NCBI RefSeq assembly: GCF_900110885.1 | Contig: NZ_FOFJ01000002.1 | Location: forward strand, 154,849 to 218,848 | Direction: 5' to 3' | Origin: Azotobacter beijerinckii | GTDB taxonomy: Bacteria > Pseudomonadota > Gammaproteobacteria > Pseudomonadales > Pseudomonadaceae | DNA length: 64,000 nt | Shown: in pieces, positions 26,530 through 35,654 of the stretch | How the letters are laid out: each line of letters begins with the position of its first letter | How positions within the stretch are numbered: position 1 is the stretch's first letter | Program-made: the position numbers and the translations under genes | The notes under the pieces: generated by a model | Told to the model about the DNA's origin: nothing | Seen by the model: the letters and a program-made list of their open reading frames with translations, nothing else | The model's database searches: none

Positions 26530-29409
26530 TCAGGGCAGCGCCGAGAGCGGCAGGCGGTACAGCGCCGCGTCCGCCGGCGCGGCGCCGAAGCGGACCCAGT
26601 TGGCCGGGTCGGCGAGGAGGATCTCGTAGAGATGGATCTTCGCCTCCAGCTCGTCGACGAAGGCCTCCTGCTCGGCCGCGCTCAGCGACAGCCAGCGCGT
26701 CGGGGTCATCCCCAGCGCCGTGCCGAGATAAGGCAGGCCCTCCAGGTACTCGCCAAGCCGGGCGCCGTCGAGCGGCCCCTGCCCCAGCGTCGCCGGATCG
26801 CGGAGCAGCCGGGCGCTGCTGCCGGCCAGCGCCAGGAAGAACGCCTCGGGCGTCGTCCGCCGCTGGTGCAGAGCGGCGACCATGGCCTTGAGGCCCTGCC
26901 GGAAGTCGCCAAGCTGCTGCCGGCTGACCAGCACACAGACCTCGAAGGCCGGCCGCAGCGGGTCGCTCGGGTCGCGGTCGCTGGTCCAGGCGCTGTCCAG
27001 CGACGGCGCCCGGCTGGCGGCGCGGCGGCCGAGAAACGCCAGGCGCAGGGCGCGACCGAGGGCGGCGGAACGGGCTGCCAGGTCCGTCCCCGCAGCCGGC
27101 GCCGGCGGACTCGGCGAGCCGTCGCGCGCCGCCTGCAGCAGCCCGTCGAAGGCCGTGGCGAGCCCGTCGAAGGCCGTCTCGAACGCCCCGGCCGCCGCGC
27201 CGGCCGGCACGTAGAACTCGCCGAGGCGCGGATCGGGATCGCCGCTCAGGGTCCGGTACTGGCGCTCGGCGAGGGCCTGCTCCGGCGTTCCCGGAGCGCC
27301 GCCCAGGTGCAGCGCGAAGAGTCCGATGCCCCGGGCGCGGGCCGCCTCGCGCACCTCGGCGGCATCCAGCCCGGTGTGGCCCTGGGGGTCCCGGCCGGGC
27401 AGCGCGGCGGCATCGGAAATCAGCAGGATCAGCCGTCCGTCGTAGGCCGACCAGTCCAGCCCGCCGACCGCCCGCATGACCCCGGCGAAAGCGTCCTCGC
27501 GGCCATCGGGACCGTCCGTCGCGACGGCCGCGAGCCGCCCGGTCGCCTCGACGAAGCGCCGCGGGTCGCCACCGGCATCGAGCGCGGCCAGGACCTGCGC
27601 CGGCGCATCCGCACCCGCCGCGCCGCCGAAGCCGACCAGGGCGAAGCCGACCCCACCCGGCCCGGCCCGTTCGGCGAGGCGCCGCGGTAAGTCCCCGGCG
27701 AGCCGGCCCAGGCGCTCCAGATAGGGATGCATGGACGCCGAGGTGTCCACCACCAGCACGATGGCGAGGCGCGGGGCGGCGCCGGCGGGCGCTGCGCCCT
27801 CCCCGGCCGGCGCCGTATCGCCGGGATCGAGGGAGGCCACCCGGAGCAGCTGCGCCGGCTGCCCGCCGGCGGCGAGGATCGCGCGCGCCTCGAGGATCGG
27901 CAGCAGGTAGAAGCGTTCGGCGGGGACCGCGCTCTCGACCGGCTCCACGCCCAGCAGCGGCCCCGCGCCGCCGCTGCGCGCCGCCTCCCGCATCGCGCGG
28001 GCCTGCTGCGGATCGGCGAGGAGCCGTTCGAGGCTGGACGCATCGCGCAGGAACAGCGCCGGCGCGCGCCCGCTGCGCGCGGCGAAGCGCAGCACCAGGT
28101 TGTGCCGCCACTCGACGACCTGCGCGGCCGGCAGCCAGCCGTCGCGCCGTCCGTCGTTGCCTGCGCCGACCTCCAGCCAGAGGGCCTCGCCGAGGACCTG
28201 GCGCCGGTAAACGTAGAACACCGAAAAGGCCGGCGGCGCCTCCCCCTCGGCCGGCGCGCCCGGCGCGGCGGACAGGCGCGCGCCGGGCTTGCCGAGCACC
28301 CGCTGGAAGAGGCTCTGGCGGCCCTCCAGGCGCAGCGGCCGGTCGCGACTGGCCGGTGTCGCCAGCGCCGGACCGGCCGCTGCGCCCGGCTCCGCCTCCG
28401 GCGCCCGGCCGAACCACCAATAGCCGCCGCCGGCCAGTGCCAGCAGCCCGGCCAAGGCCGCGACGAGCAAGGCCGCCGGTCGGCGAGTCCCGGCGTTCGG
28501 CGCCGGCGGTGCGGCGCTGGCCGTCCCGCGCGCCGGCACGGCCGACGGGACGCTCGCGAGCGGTTCGAGTGCCGGCGGCAGCGGCATGATCCGCGTCGCC
28601 CCGGCCTCCTCCGCCGGCGCGGGCGGCGGCAGGCGGTCCAGGGCGGCGAGCAGCGCGTCGGCATCGGCGAAGCGCTCGCCCGGCTCCTTGGCCAGCAGGC
28701 CGCGCAGGATGCCCTGGTAGCGGCCGTGGACCGGCGGCAGCTCGGGCAGCGGTTCGGTGAGCTGGGCGAGCGCCGTCGACAGCGAGTCGTTGCCGCGGTA
28801 GGGCGGCTGGCCGGTGAGCATCTCGTAGAACACCACGCCGAGGGAGTAGAGGTCGGCGCGGCCGTCGAGGGGCTGGCCGCGGGCCTGCTCCGGGCTCATG
28901 TAGCCGGGCGTGCCCACCGAGAAGCCGGCCTGGCTGAAGCGGGTGCGTTCGTCGCGGGACTTGGCGATGCCGAAGTCGGAGAGCACCGCGGTGCCGTCGG
29001 CGCGGAACAGGATGTTGGCCGGCTTGACGTCGCGGTGGACCAGCCCCTGGGCATGGGCGTAGCCCAGCGCCCGGGCGATCTGGCGCAGCCAGTCGAGCGC
29101 CTCGGCGGGCGCGACGCCGCGGGCGATGCGCTCCTTCAGGGTGCCGCCGGGCAGGTACTCCATGGCCATGTAGTAGAGATCGCCGACATGGCCGATGTCG
29201 TGGATGGTCACCGTGTTGGGCTGGGAGAGCCGCGCCAGCATCCGTCCCTCGCGCAGGAAGCGCTCGCAGAATTCCGGGTCGGCGGCCAGCGCGGCGGCCA
29301 TCACCTTGAGCGCCACCCGGCGCTCCAGCGAGCGCTGGGTCGCCAGGTAGACGGTGGCCATCGCGCCGGCGCCCAGCTCGCGCTCGATGGCGTAGCCGGG
29401 GATCTCCAT
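26530..29409 (-). CDS. ppkA: T6SS Ser/Thr kinase with vWA domain (PpkA)
   Basis: 959 residues from the ATG at 29409. The kinase domain (residues 6-260) is complete: GAGAMATVY, VALK (K35), HRDVKPAN (D127, N132), DFG (D145), GTPGYMSPEQ. A proline/alanine-rich linker leads to one transmembrane helix (about 311-333), so the kinase faces the cytoplasm. The outer part has an SH3-like stretch (EALWLEVG...WLPAAQVVEW) and a vWA domain with MIDAS motif DTSASM (D555, S557, S559), followed by a large alpha-helical C-terminus. In P. aeruginosa HSI-I, PpkA phosphorylates Fha1 to activate secretion, and PppA reverses this; pppA is two bases upstream here and tagH heads the operon. Confidence 0.95.
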   Translation of the reverse strand: MEIPGYAIERELGAGAMATVYLATQRSLERRVALKVMAAALAADPEFCERFLREGRMLARLSQPNTVTIHDIGHVGDLYYMAMEYLPGGTLKERIARGVAPAEALDWLRQIARALGYAHAQGLVHRDVKPANILFRADGTAVLSDFGIAKSRDERTRFSQAGFSVGTPGYMSPEQARGQPLDGRADLYSLGVVFYEMLTGQPPYRGNDSLSTALAQLTEPLPELPPVHGRYQGILRGLLAKEPGERFADADALLAALDRLPPPAPAEEAGATRIMPLPPALEPLASVPSAVPARGTASAAPPAPNAGTRRPAALLVAALAGLLALAGGGYWWFGRAPEAEPGAAAGPALATPASRDRPLRLEGRQSLFQRVLGKPGARLSAAPGAPAEGEAPPAFSVFYVYRRQVLGEALWLEVGAGNDGRRDGWLPAAQVVEWRHNLVLRFAARSGRAPALFLRDASSLERLLADPQQARAMREAARSGGAGPLLGVEPVESAVPAERFYLLPILEARAILAAGGQPAQLLRVASLDPGDTAPAGEGAAPAGAAPRLAIVLVVDTSASMHPYLERLGRLAGDLPRRLAERAGPGGVGFALVGFGGAAGADAPAQVLAALDAGGDPRRFVEATGRLAAVATDGPDGREDAFAGVMRAVGGLDWSAYDGRLILLISDAAALPGRDPQGHTGLDAAEVREAARARGIGLFALHLGGAPGTPEQALAERQYRTLSGDPDPRLGEFYVPAGAAAGAFETAFDGLATAFDGLLQAARDGSPSPPAPAAGTDLAARSAALGRALRLAFLGRRAASRAPSLDSAWTSDRDPSDPLRPAFEVCVLVSRQQLGDFRQGLKAMVAALHQRRTTPEAFFLALAGSSARLLRDPATLGQGPLDGARLGEYLEGLPYLGTALGMTPTRWLSLSAAEQEAFVDELEAKIHLYEILLADPANWVRFGAAPADAALYRLPLSALP

Positions 29410-29411
29410 GC

Positions 29412-30149
29412 TCAGGCCTGCCCGTCGTCGGCCAGCGCCCGGACCACCACCACCGTCAGGTTGTCCGGGGCGCCGCGCAGCAGGCCCAGATGGATCAGGC
29501 TGCGCACCATCTCGCCGGGCAGGGCATGGCCGAGCATCAGGCCCAGCTCGTGGTCCTCGACCGTCCGGGTCAGGCCGTCGCTGCACAGCAGGAAGCAGTC
29601 GCCGGCGCGCACCTCCAGGCTCAGCGCGGCAAGCTCCAGGGACTCCGTGGAGCCCAGCGCGCGGGTGACGATGTTGCCCAGCGGATGGCTGCGCGCCTGC
29701 GCCTCGTCGAGCAGGCCGCCGTCCACCAGCTCCTGGACGTAGCTGTGGTCGTGGCTGAGGCGCTCCAGCTGCCCGTCGCGCCAGCGGTACAGGCGGCTGT
29801 CGCCGGCCCACAGGCAGGCCGCCTCCGCGCCCCGCGCGGCGAGCAGCACCAGGGTGCTGCCCATCAGCTCGACGCCGCGCCGCTCGGTCTCCCGGCGCAC
29901 CAGCGCATGGGCCTGCTCCAGCGCCGCGCGCAGGGCCCGGAGGTAGTCCGCCAGCACCGCGGCGGCCGGCACGGCGCGCAGCGTCTCGACGATCAGCGTG
30001 CTGACGAACTCGCCGCCGGCGTGCCCGCCCATGCCGTCGGCCACCACCCAGAGCCCGTCCTGCGGCGCATCCAGGCAGGCGTCCTGGTTGGTCGGGCGGA
30101 CCATGCCCACATGGCTGTGGCTGGCCGAGCGGTAGTGCAGCCCGCTCAT
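29412..30149 (-). CDS. pppA: T6SS PP2C phosphatase (PppA)
   Basis: 245 residues; the ATG at 30149 overlaps the tagF stop. All PP2C motifs are present: RPTNQDA, VADGMGGHAGGE, GSTLVLLAA, WAGDSRLYRW, LSHDHSYVQ, CSDGLTRTV and APDNLTVVVV. It should dephosphorylate the PpkA target (TagH/Fha) and switch the T6SS off. The order tagF-pppA-ppkA matches HSI-I of P. aeruginosa. It is distinct from, but homologous to, the phosphatase at 363-1163. Confidence 0.95.
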   Translation of the reverse strand: MSGLHYRSASHSHVGMVRPTNQDACLDAPQDGLWVVADGMGGHAGGEFVSTLIVETLRAVPAAAVLADYLRALRAALEQAHALVRRETERRGVELMGSTLVLLAARGAEAACLWAGDSRLYRWRDGQLERLSHDHSYVQELVDGGLLDEAQARSHPLGNIVTRALGSTESLELAALSLEVRAGDCFLLCSDGLTRTVEDHELGLMLGHALPGEMVRSLIHLGLLRGAPDNLTVVVVRALADDGQA

Positions 30150-30808
30150 GGCTGCGTCTCGGCGAAGGGCACTCTGAGGAAATCCGTGAAGCTCTGCGCC
30201 GCCGGCAGGCCCGGATAGCACAGCAGGCTGCCGCCGCCCTGCCCGCCGTCGGCCTCCCACCAGCAGCTGCCCTCCTCGCCGGCCAGTTGCGCCAGCGCCC
30301 AACCGCGCCCCTCGGCGCTGGCTACGGCGAAGCGCCACTGGCCCAGGGGTCCCCGGCAGGCCGGCAGGCGCGGCTGGCAGAGCGGCATGCCGAGCCGCTG
30401 CAGCGCCGCGGCGAAGGCCTCCGGATCGGCGTCCGGGCGCAGGGTGGAGAGCAACAGCGTCTCGACGTGCTCGAACCAGGGCTCCGCGCAGCCGACCAGC
30501 GCGCCCAGGTGGGTGTCGGCCGGCAGCGTCAGGGCGGCGGTCAGCGGGAAGTGCCGGCCGACCCGGTCGACGCTGGGCATCATCACCCCGGCCACCGGCG
30601 CCGCGCCGAGCAAGCCCGGGGCGATCACGAAGCGCCAGGGCGGGCTGACCAGGTAGGCCTCCAGCCAGGCCGGCCCGAGCGCCGTGCGGCTGGCCGCCAG
30701 CCCGGCGCCGAGCCAGGCGTCCCAGAGCTCGACGAAGCTGGCCGGCAGGCCGCGGCGGACGAAATCGCCGCGGCCGGCCAGCTTGCCGTAGAAACCCGGC
30801 CCGTTCAC
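30146..30808 (-). CDS. tagF: T6SS-associated protein TagF
   Basis: 220 residues starting from GTG at 30808, whose GTGA overlaps the tssM stop by four bases. The N-terminus GFYGKLAGRGDFVRRGLP and the WDAWL, SPPWRF, GVMMPSVDRVGRHFPL segments are the TagF/DUF2094 signature. TagF is a post-translational repressor of the T6SS in P. aeruginosa, acting through Fha/TssM, and its loss activates secretion. The gene is a single-domain form, not fused to PppA as in some genera. Confidence 0.92.
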   Translation of the reverse strand: MNGPGFYGKLAGRGDFVRRGLPASFVELWDAWLGAGLAASRTALGPAWLEAYLVSPPWRFVIAPGLLGAAPVAGVMMPSVDRVGRHFPLTAALTLPADTHLGALVGCAEPWFEHVETLLLSTLRPDADPEAFAAALQRLGMPLCQPRLPACRGPLGQWRFAVASAEGRGWALAQLAGEEGSCWWEADGGQGGGSLLCYPGLPAAQSFTDFLRVPFAETQP

Positions 30809-33800
30809 AGCCGCTCCGGCAGCCGGAAGCCGGCCAGCAGCCGACCGCCGAAGGGGTTGAAGACGCTGCCGGCGCGCAGCTCGCAGGCAATCGCCAGGCC
30901 GTCCACGCGCAGGCGCAGGCCGAAGCGGTCCGCGCCGCCGGGGCTCAGCTCGGCCTGGTCGAGCAGGCGGAACCAGGCCCAGGGCCCTTCCAGGGTCAGC
31001 CCGGAACGGCCGGCGGGACCCGGCGGGGCAATCGACAGGCGCACCGTGCCGCTGCGGTTGGGGCCCGGCCACTGCATCGCCACCGGGCGGCTGGGGCCGT
31101 GGTCGTAGCCGAGCTGCTGGCCGTCCAGATCGAGCAGGAACTGCTCGATGGCCGGGTCCATGGTCAGCACCTTGAGTTCGAAGCGCACCGCCGGCAGGGT
31201 GCCGCCGGCGCGGAAGAAGGCGTCGCGGATCGCCGCGGCGCGCTGGAAGGTCTGCAGCACGCCGGGGCCGATGCCGAGCCGCTCGGCCTCCCCCGGATGC
31301 CAGCGCCAGGGGGTCGCCGTGGTGTCCACGTAGGGCTGCAGGTACTGGCGGAAATAGGTGTCGAGCACCCCGCCGGTGCCGAAGAACAGCCCGAAGTCCT
31401 CCAGGCTGGCATCGCGGGCGCTGCCCCGTTCGAGCGGATAACGGCCGGCCAGGGACTGCCGGTAGACCCGCAGCACCTCGCTGTTCCAGGCCGCGTTGAG
31501 CTGGCTGCGCAGGCTGCCCAGCAGGTGGCGGGTGGCGGCCTCGGCCAGGGCGTCAAGCAGGCCGCGCAGCGGCACCGGCTGGCGCTCGGCGCCCAGGGCT
31601 AGGCGTGCCGCGGCGGCGGCGATCCGGCTGCGCTGCTCGGCGCCCGGCGGCGCGTCGAGGCTGGCGCCGAGCTGCACGTACAGCTCGTTCAGCTCCGCCA
31701 ACAGGGCGTCGATGGGCGGCGTGCCGCCCTCCGGCGCGGCGACCAGCGCGCGCAGTTCGGCGAAGCGCGCGCCGACCGGGTCCTCGGCCGGGGCGACGAC
31801 GCCCGCCGTCCCCGCCGGCGGAGCCAGACCGAGCAGGTCGCCGAGGCGCTGGCGGAGCCGCTCGACCGTACCGCCCCCGACCGCCTCCTCCGCTCGCTCG
31901 GCGACCCGGCGCTCCTCGCCCTGCAGGTCGGTCTCCCGGGCGACGGCGAGCAGCAGCTGCTTGAGCGGCGAGTGCTCCCCGGAAAGCACCCGCAGCAGGT
32001 CGACGGCCTGGGCGGCGTTGCCGACGGGCACGAAGGCCAGGTCGGCGAGCAGCGCCTCCCACTCGCGCAGGAAGTCCTCGAAGTACAGCCGGCGCACCTC
32101 CTGGGCCAGGCCGGCGACGTCCGCGGACTCCTGCGCGGCGCTGCCCAGCACCCACTGCTCCTCGGCCAGCGCGCCGGCCTGGCTCAGGCTGGCGGCGAGC
32201 AGCACCTCGCGGTAGCCGCGCCGGGTGAAGAAGCCGCTCAGCGGCTCGCTCAGCGGCCGGCCGCTCTTGCGCACGAAGACTCGCGGCGCGTCGCGCCCGG
32301 CGGCCTCGCTGAGGCGAAAGTCGGGCAACCCCTCGGGCAGCTTCTGCCGCCTGACCCGGGCGTAGACCCGCTGCGCCAGCGACAGCCGCTGCAACTGGGC
32401 GCGCACCTCGGCGACCAGCGCCTCGTCGGGACGCAGCGCCGGCGAGCGCTCGTCGAGCAGCGCCGCCAGGTGGCCGTCGAGGGCCTGGCGGCGGGCGGCG
32501 GGCAGGTCGCGCGGCAGCTGGCGGTCCCAGTCCAGGCCGATCCAGGCCTTGAGAAAGCCGGCGTCGTAGTGTTCCGGGCCGGTCAGCATCAGGTAGGCCT
32601 TGAGCCCCTCGTAGAGGAACTCGGGACTGCCGCCGCCGCGCAGCTGGTCCTCCACGCGGGCCAGCAGGCGCGGCGCGAACAGTCCCTGGAGCAAGGTGCG
32701 GTAGACGCTCTGCGCCTCGCTGTCGAGCATCCGCCCCGGGTAGAGGCCGTAGCCTTTGGCCCAGCGCGGCGGGTCGGCGGCCAGATCGCGCACGCCGTCG
32801 AGCAGCGGCAGCACCGCCAGCGCCTCGCGCTGCTGCGGGCCGAGGGCGTCGAGCTGCGCGGCGAGCGGCGCGAGGCGCGCCTCGACCGCGGCGATGTAGC
32901 GCTGGTTGGCCCGGTAGCTGGCGATCCACAGCGTGCCGACGGCGAGCAGCAGCGCGGCGCTGGCCGCCAGCACGCCGAGCGCCAGCCAGCGGCGACGACG
33001 CTCGACCTGCGGATTGGCGCCGACCAGCCCGCGCTCGGCGAAGGCCACCTCGCGCAGCAGGCGCTCGATGAAGTAGCTGCGCCCGCCGCCGGCCGGCGGC
33101 GCCAGCGGGCGGCGGTCGAGGTGCATGCCCTGCGCCATCGCGCCGAGCAGGCGGTCGATGGCGCTGCCCTCCTGGGTGCCGCTGGTGAAGTACAGCCCGC
33201 GCAGCAGCGGCCGCGTCTCGTAGCGGCTGGGCCGGAAGATCCCGTCGAGAAAGCTCGCCAGGCGCTCGCGCAGCGCCGCGAACTGCTGCGGGAAGCCGTA
33301 GATCAGGTCGCGCCGCGCCGGGTCGCGCTCCTGCTGCAGGCGCTCGACCAGCCGGCCGAGCAGGCGCCGCTCCAGCGCGGCGAACTCCTCGGCGAAGCGC
33401 TCCAAAGGCCCCAGGGGGCTCTTGCCGTCGTCCAGCGGGAAGCTCATCCCCCAGACCTGGGCGCGCTCCTCCCGGCTCAGGTCGTCGAAGAACTCCATGA
33501 ACCCCGGCAGCAGGTCGCACTTGGTCAGCAGCACGTAGATCGGGAAGCGCACCCCGAGGCGCTCGCCGAGTTCCTGCAGGCGGGCGCGGATCGCCTGGAT
33601 CTGGGCGCTGCGCTCGGCCTCGCCGGCCGTCAGCAGGTCGGCCAGGCTGAGGGCGACGAAGGCCCCGTCGATCGGCCGGCGCCGGCGGTGGCTCCGGAGC
33701 AGGTCGAGAAAACCCAGCCAGGCCGCCTTGTCCACCGCCGCCTGGCTGTCCTGGGTGGTGTAGCGGCCGGCGGTATCGAGCAGCACCGCCTCGTCGGCGA

Positions 33801-34317
33801 ACCACCAGTCGCAGTTGCGCGTCCCGCCCAGGCCGCGGACCGCGCCGCCGCCGAGGCGTTCGGCGAGGGGAAAGCGCAGCCCGGAGTTGACCAGCGCGGT
33901 GGTCTTGCCGGCGCCGGGCGGGCCGATGATCACGTACCAGGGCAGTTCGTAGAGGCTGCGCCGCTCGCCGCCGCCGAGCCGGGCGTCGCCGAGCACCGCC
34001 AGCGCCTCGTCCATCCGCCGCTTGAGGGTCGCCAGCTCCTCGGCGCTGGCCACGCCGAGCGCGTCCGGCGCCTCGCCGGCCAGGCCCTGCATGACCTTGG
34101 CGGCGTTGCGCCGCGCCTGCACCAGGCGCCACCCGCGCAAGCCGCCCCACAGGCCGAAGAGCAGGACGATCAGCAGCGCGCGCGCCCAGGCCGGCTCCAG
34201 CGGCGCGTAGCCGCCGAGCGCCAGCAGCGGGCCGAGGAACCAGACCAGCAGGCTCAGGGCGAGCAGCCCGAGCAGCGGCATGCCCCAGCGCAGGCACAGA
34301 CCGGCCAGGGCCTTCAT
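30805..34317 (-). CDS. tssM: T6SS inner-membrane complex protein TssM (IcmF)
   Basis: 1170 residues. Two N-terminal transmembrane helices (about 14-35 and 45-63) precede a cytoplasmic NTPase-like domain with Walker A GPPGAGKT (132-139), then LDTAGRYTTQD and LTKCDLLPGF. A third transmembrane helix lies near residue 445 (WLALGVLAASAALLLAVGTLWIA). The large periplasmic region includes the IcmF-related and C-terminal DUF1215-type parts that bind TssJ. It overlaps tssL by four bases (ATGA), the usual coupling. It forms the membrane core with TssL and TssJ. Confidence 0.96.
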   Translation of the reverse strand: MKALAGLCLRWGMPLLGLLALSLLVWFLGPLLALGGYAPLEPAWARALLIVLLFGLWGGLRGWRLVQARRNAAKVMQGLAGEAPDALGVASAEELATLKRRMDEALAVLGDARLGGGERRSLYELPWYVIIGPPGAGKTTALVNSGLRFPLAERLGGGAVRGLGGTRNCDWWFADEAVLLDTAGRYTTQDSQAAVDKAAWLGFLDLLRSHRRRRPIDGAFVALSLADLLTAGEAERSAQIQAIRARLQELGERLGVRFPIYVLLTKCDLLPGFMEFFDDLSREERAQVWGMSFPLDDGKSPLGPLERFAEEFAALERRLLGRLVERLQQERDPARRDLIYGFPQQFAALRERLASFLDGIFRPSRYETRPLLRGLYFTSGTQEGSAIDRLLGAMAQGMHLDRRPLAPPAGGGRSYFIERLLREVAFAERGLVGANPQVERRRRWLALGVLAASAALLLAVGTLWIASYRANQRYIAAVEARLAPLAAQLDALGPQQREALAVLPLLDGVRDLAADPPRWAKGYGLYPGRMLDSEAQSVYRTLLQGLFAPRLLARVEDQLRGGGSPEFLYEGLKAYLMLTGPEHYDAGFLKAWIGLDWDRQLPRDLPAARRQALDGHLAALLDERSPALRPDEALVAEVRAQLQRLSLAQRVYARVRRQKLPEGLPDFRLSEAAGRDAPRVFVRKSGRPLSEPLSGFFTRRGYREVLLAASLSQAGALAEEQWVLGSAAQESADVAGLAQEVRRLYFEDFLREWEALLADLAFVPVGNAAQAVDLLRVLSGEHSPLKQLLLAVARETDLQGEERRVAERAEEAVGGGTVERLRQRLGDLLGLAPPAGTAGVVAPAEDPVGARFAELRALVAAPEGGTPPIDALLAELNELYVQLGASLDAPPGAEQRSRIAAAAARLALGAERQPVPLRGLLDALAEAATRHLLGSLRSQLNAAWNSEVLRVYRQSLAGRYPLERGSARDASLEDFGLFFGTGGVLDTYFRQYLQPYVDTTATPWRWHPGEAERLGIGPGVLQTFQRAAAIRDAFFRAGGTLPAVRFELKVLTMDPAIEQFLLDLDGQQLGYDHGPSRPVAMQWPGPNRSGTVRLSIAPPGPAGRSGLTLEGPWAWFRLLDQAELSPGGADRFGLRLRVDGLAIACELRAGSVFNPFGGRLLAGFRLPERL

Positions 34318-35648
34318 GGTGCGCCGCCCTCGGCGAACACCGTGATCTCCACCCGGCGGTTGCGCGCGCGGCCCTCGGCGCTGGCGTTGGAGGCCAGCGG
34401 CTCGCTGTCGCTGCGCCCCTCGGCACGGAAGCGCTCGGGCTGGCCGCTGCGCGCGGCGAGTACCGCCAGCACCTGGCGGGCGCGGTCCTCGGAGAGGCTC
34501 CAGTTCGACGGGTAGCGCAGGGTCGCGATGGGCCGGTCGTCGCTGTGCCCGGTGACCAGCACCGCCCCGCGGACCTGGCCGATCGCGTCGGCGATGCGCA
34601 GCAGCAGCGGGCGCAGCTCGTCGGCGAGGCGCGCGCTGCCCGAGGCGAACAACTGGTCGCTGCGCAGGGTCACCCGCGAGCGGTCCGCGCGGTCCTCCAC
34701 CGCGACCCGCTGCGCGGCGATGTCCTCGCGCAGCAGCACCGCCAGGCGCGGCCGCTCGACGAAGCGCGGCGGCGCGGCGGCACGCTCGAGGCTCGGCAGC
34801 GGCCGCTCGCCCAGCGCGTGGATCTGCCGGAACACCGGTTCGGCCTCGCCGGCCAGTTGCAGGCGCATGACCAGCAGCAGCAGCAACAGCAGCGCCGCGC
34901 AGACCGCCACGCCGACCCAGGGCGGCAGGTAGCGGGAGAGCCGGTCGCGCAGCGGCCCGAGGCCCCGCCAGTGGGGCGACAGCTCGCGCTCGGCGGCGCC
35001 GCGGACGCTGCGGATGGTCGCCGCGGTGCGCTCGCGCAGGGCTTCCAGCTGGCTGCGCCCGTCGCCCATCACCCGGTAGCGGCCCTCGAAGCCGAGGCTC
35101 ATGCACAGGTACAGGAGTTCCAGCAGGTCGAGGCGCTGGCGGGGGTTCTGCAGGCAGAGTTCGAGCAGCCGGAAGGCCTTCTCGCCGCCCCAGGCCTCGT
35201 TGTGCAGGGTGACCAGCAGGCTCTGCCTGCTCCAGTCGCCGGCGCTGCCCCAGGGGGTGCTGAGCACCGCCTCGTCGAGCGCCGTGCAGAGCACGTAGCG
35301 GCCGAGCTGCACCTCCTCCTCGGCGACCCCGGCGGCGCGCGCCTCCTCCTCGAAACGCCGCAGGCACTCCAGGAGCTGGGCGCGCAGGGCGGCCGGCTGG
35401 GGATGGGCGAGGGTCCGGCGCAGGCTGGCGAGCAGCCCCAGCAGCGGACCGGCAGCGCGCTCCAGGGGATTCAGGCCCAGCGCGCGGGCCGGCGGCGCGG
35501 CGCCGGACGCTTCCGCCGGCGGAGCGCCGGGCGGCGGCTCGGGGAGGCGCCCGCCGGGACGGGGCATGATCCGGGTGCGGTCGGCCTCCGGTGCCGGCCC
35601 CTCGCCGGGAGGCCCGCCGCCGGCAAAGGGGTCATCGATGGGCGACAT
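34314..35648 (-). CDS. tssL: T6SS inner-membrane protein TssL (DotU) with C-terminal OmpA domain
   Basis: 444 residues. A proline-rich N-terminal extension is followed by the DotU/TssL cytoplasmic domain (about 65-225, LGRYVLCTALDEAVLSTPWG and SLLVTLHNEAWGGEKAF), a transmembrane helix (about 236-258, VGVAVCAALLLLLLLVM) and a periplasmic OmpA-like peptidoglycan-binding domain (GHSDDRPIATLRYPSNWSLSEDRARQVL, then ARNRRVEITVF). This is the 'specialised' TssL form that anchors to the wall itself, so a separate TagL is not needed. It overlaps tssM. Confidence 0.96.
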   Translation of the reverse strand: MSPIDDPFAGGGPPGEGPAPEADRTRIMPRPGGRLPEPPPGAPPAEASGAAPPARALGLNPLERAAGPLLGLLASLRRTLAHPQPAALRAQLLECLRRFEEEARAAGVAEEEVQLGRYVLCTALDEAVLSTPWGSAGDWSRQSLLVTLHNEAWGGEKAFRLLELCLQNPRQRLDLLELLYLCMSLGFEGRYRVMGDGRSQLEALRERTAATIRSVRGAAERELSPHWRGLGPLRDRLSRYLPPWVGVAVCAALLLLLLLVMRLQLAGEAEPVFRQIHALGERPLPSLERAAAPPRFVERPRLAVLLREDIAAQRVAVEDRADRSRVTLRSDQLFASGSARLADELRPLLLRIADAIGQVRGAVLVTGHSDDRPIATLRYPSNWSLSEDRARQVLAVLAARSGQPERFRAEGRSDSEPLASNASAEGRARNRRVEITVFAEGGAP

Positions 35649-35654
35649 GGCGCG

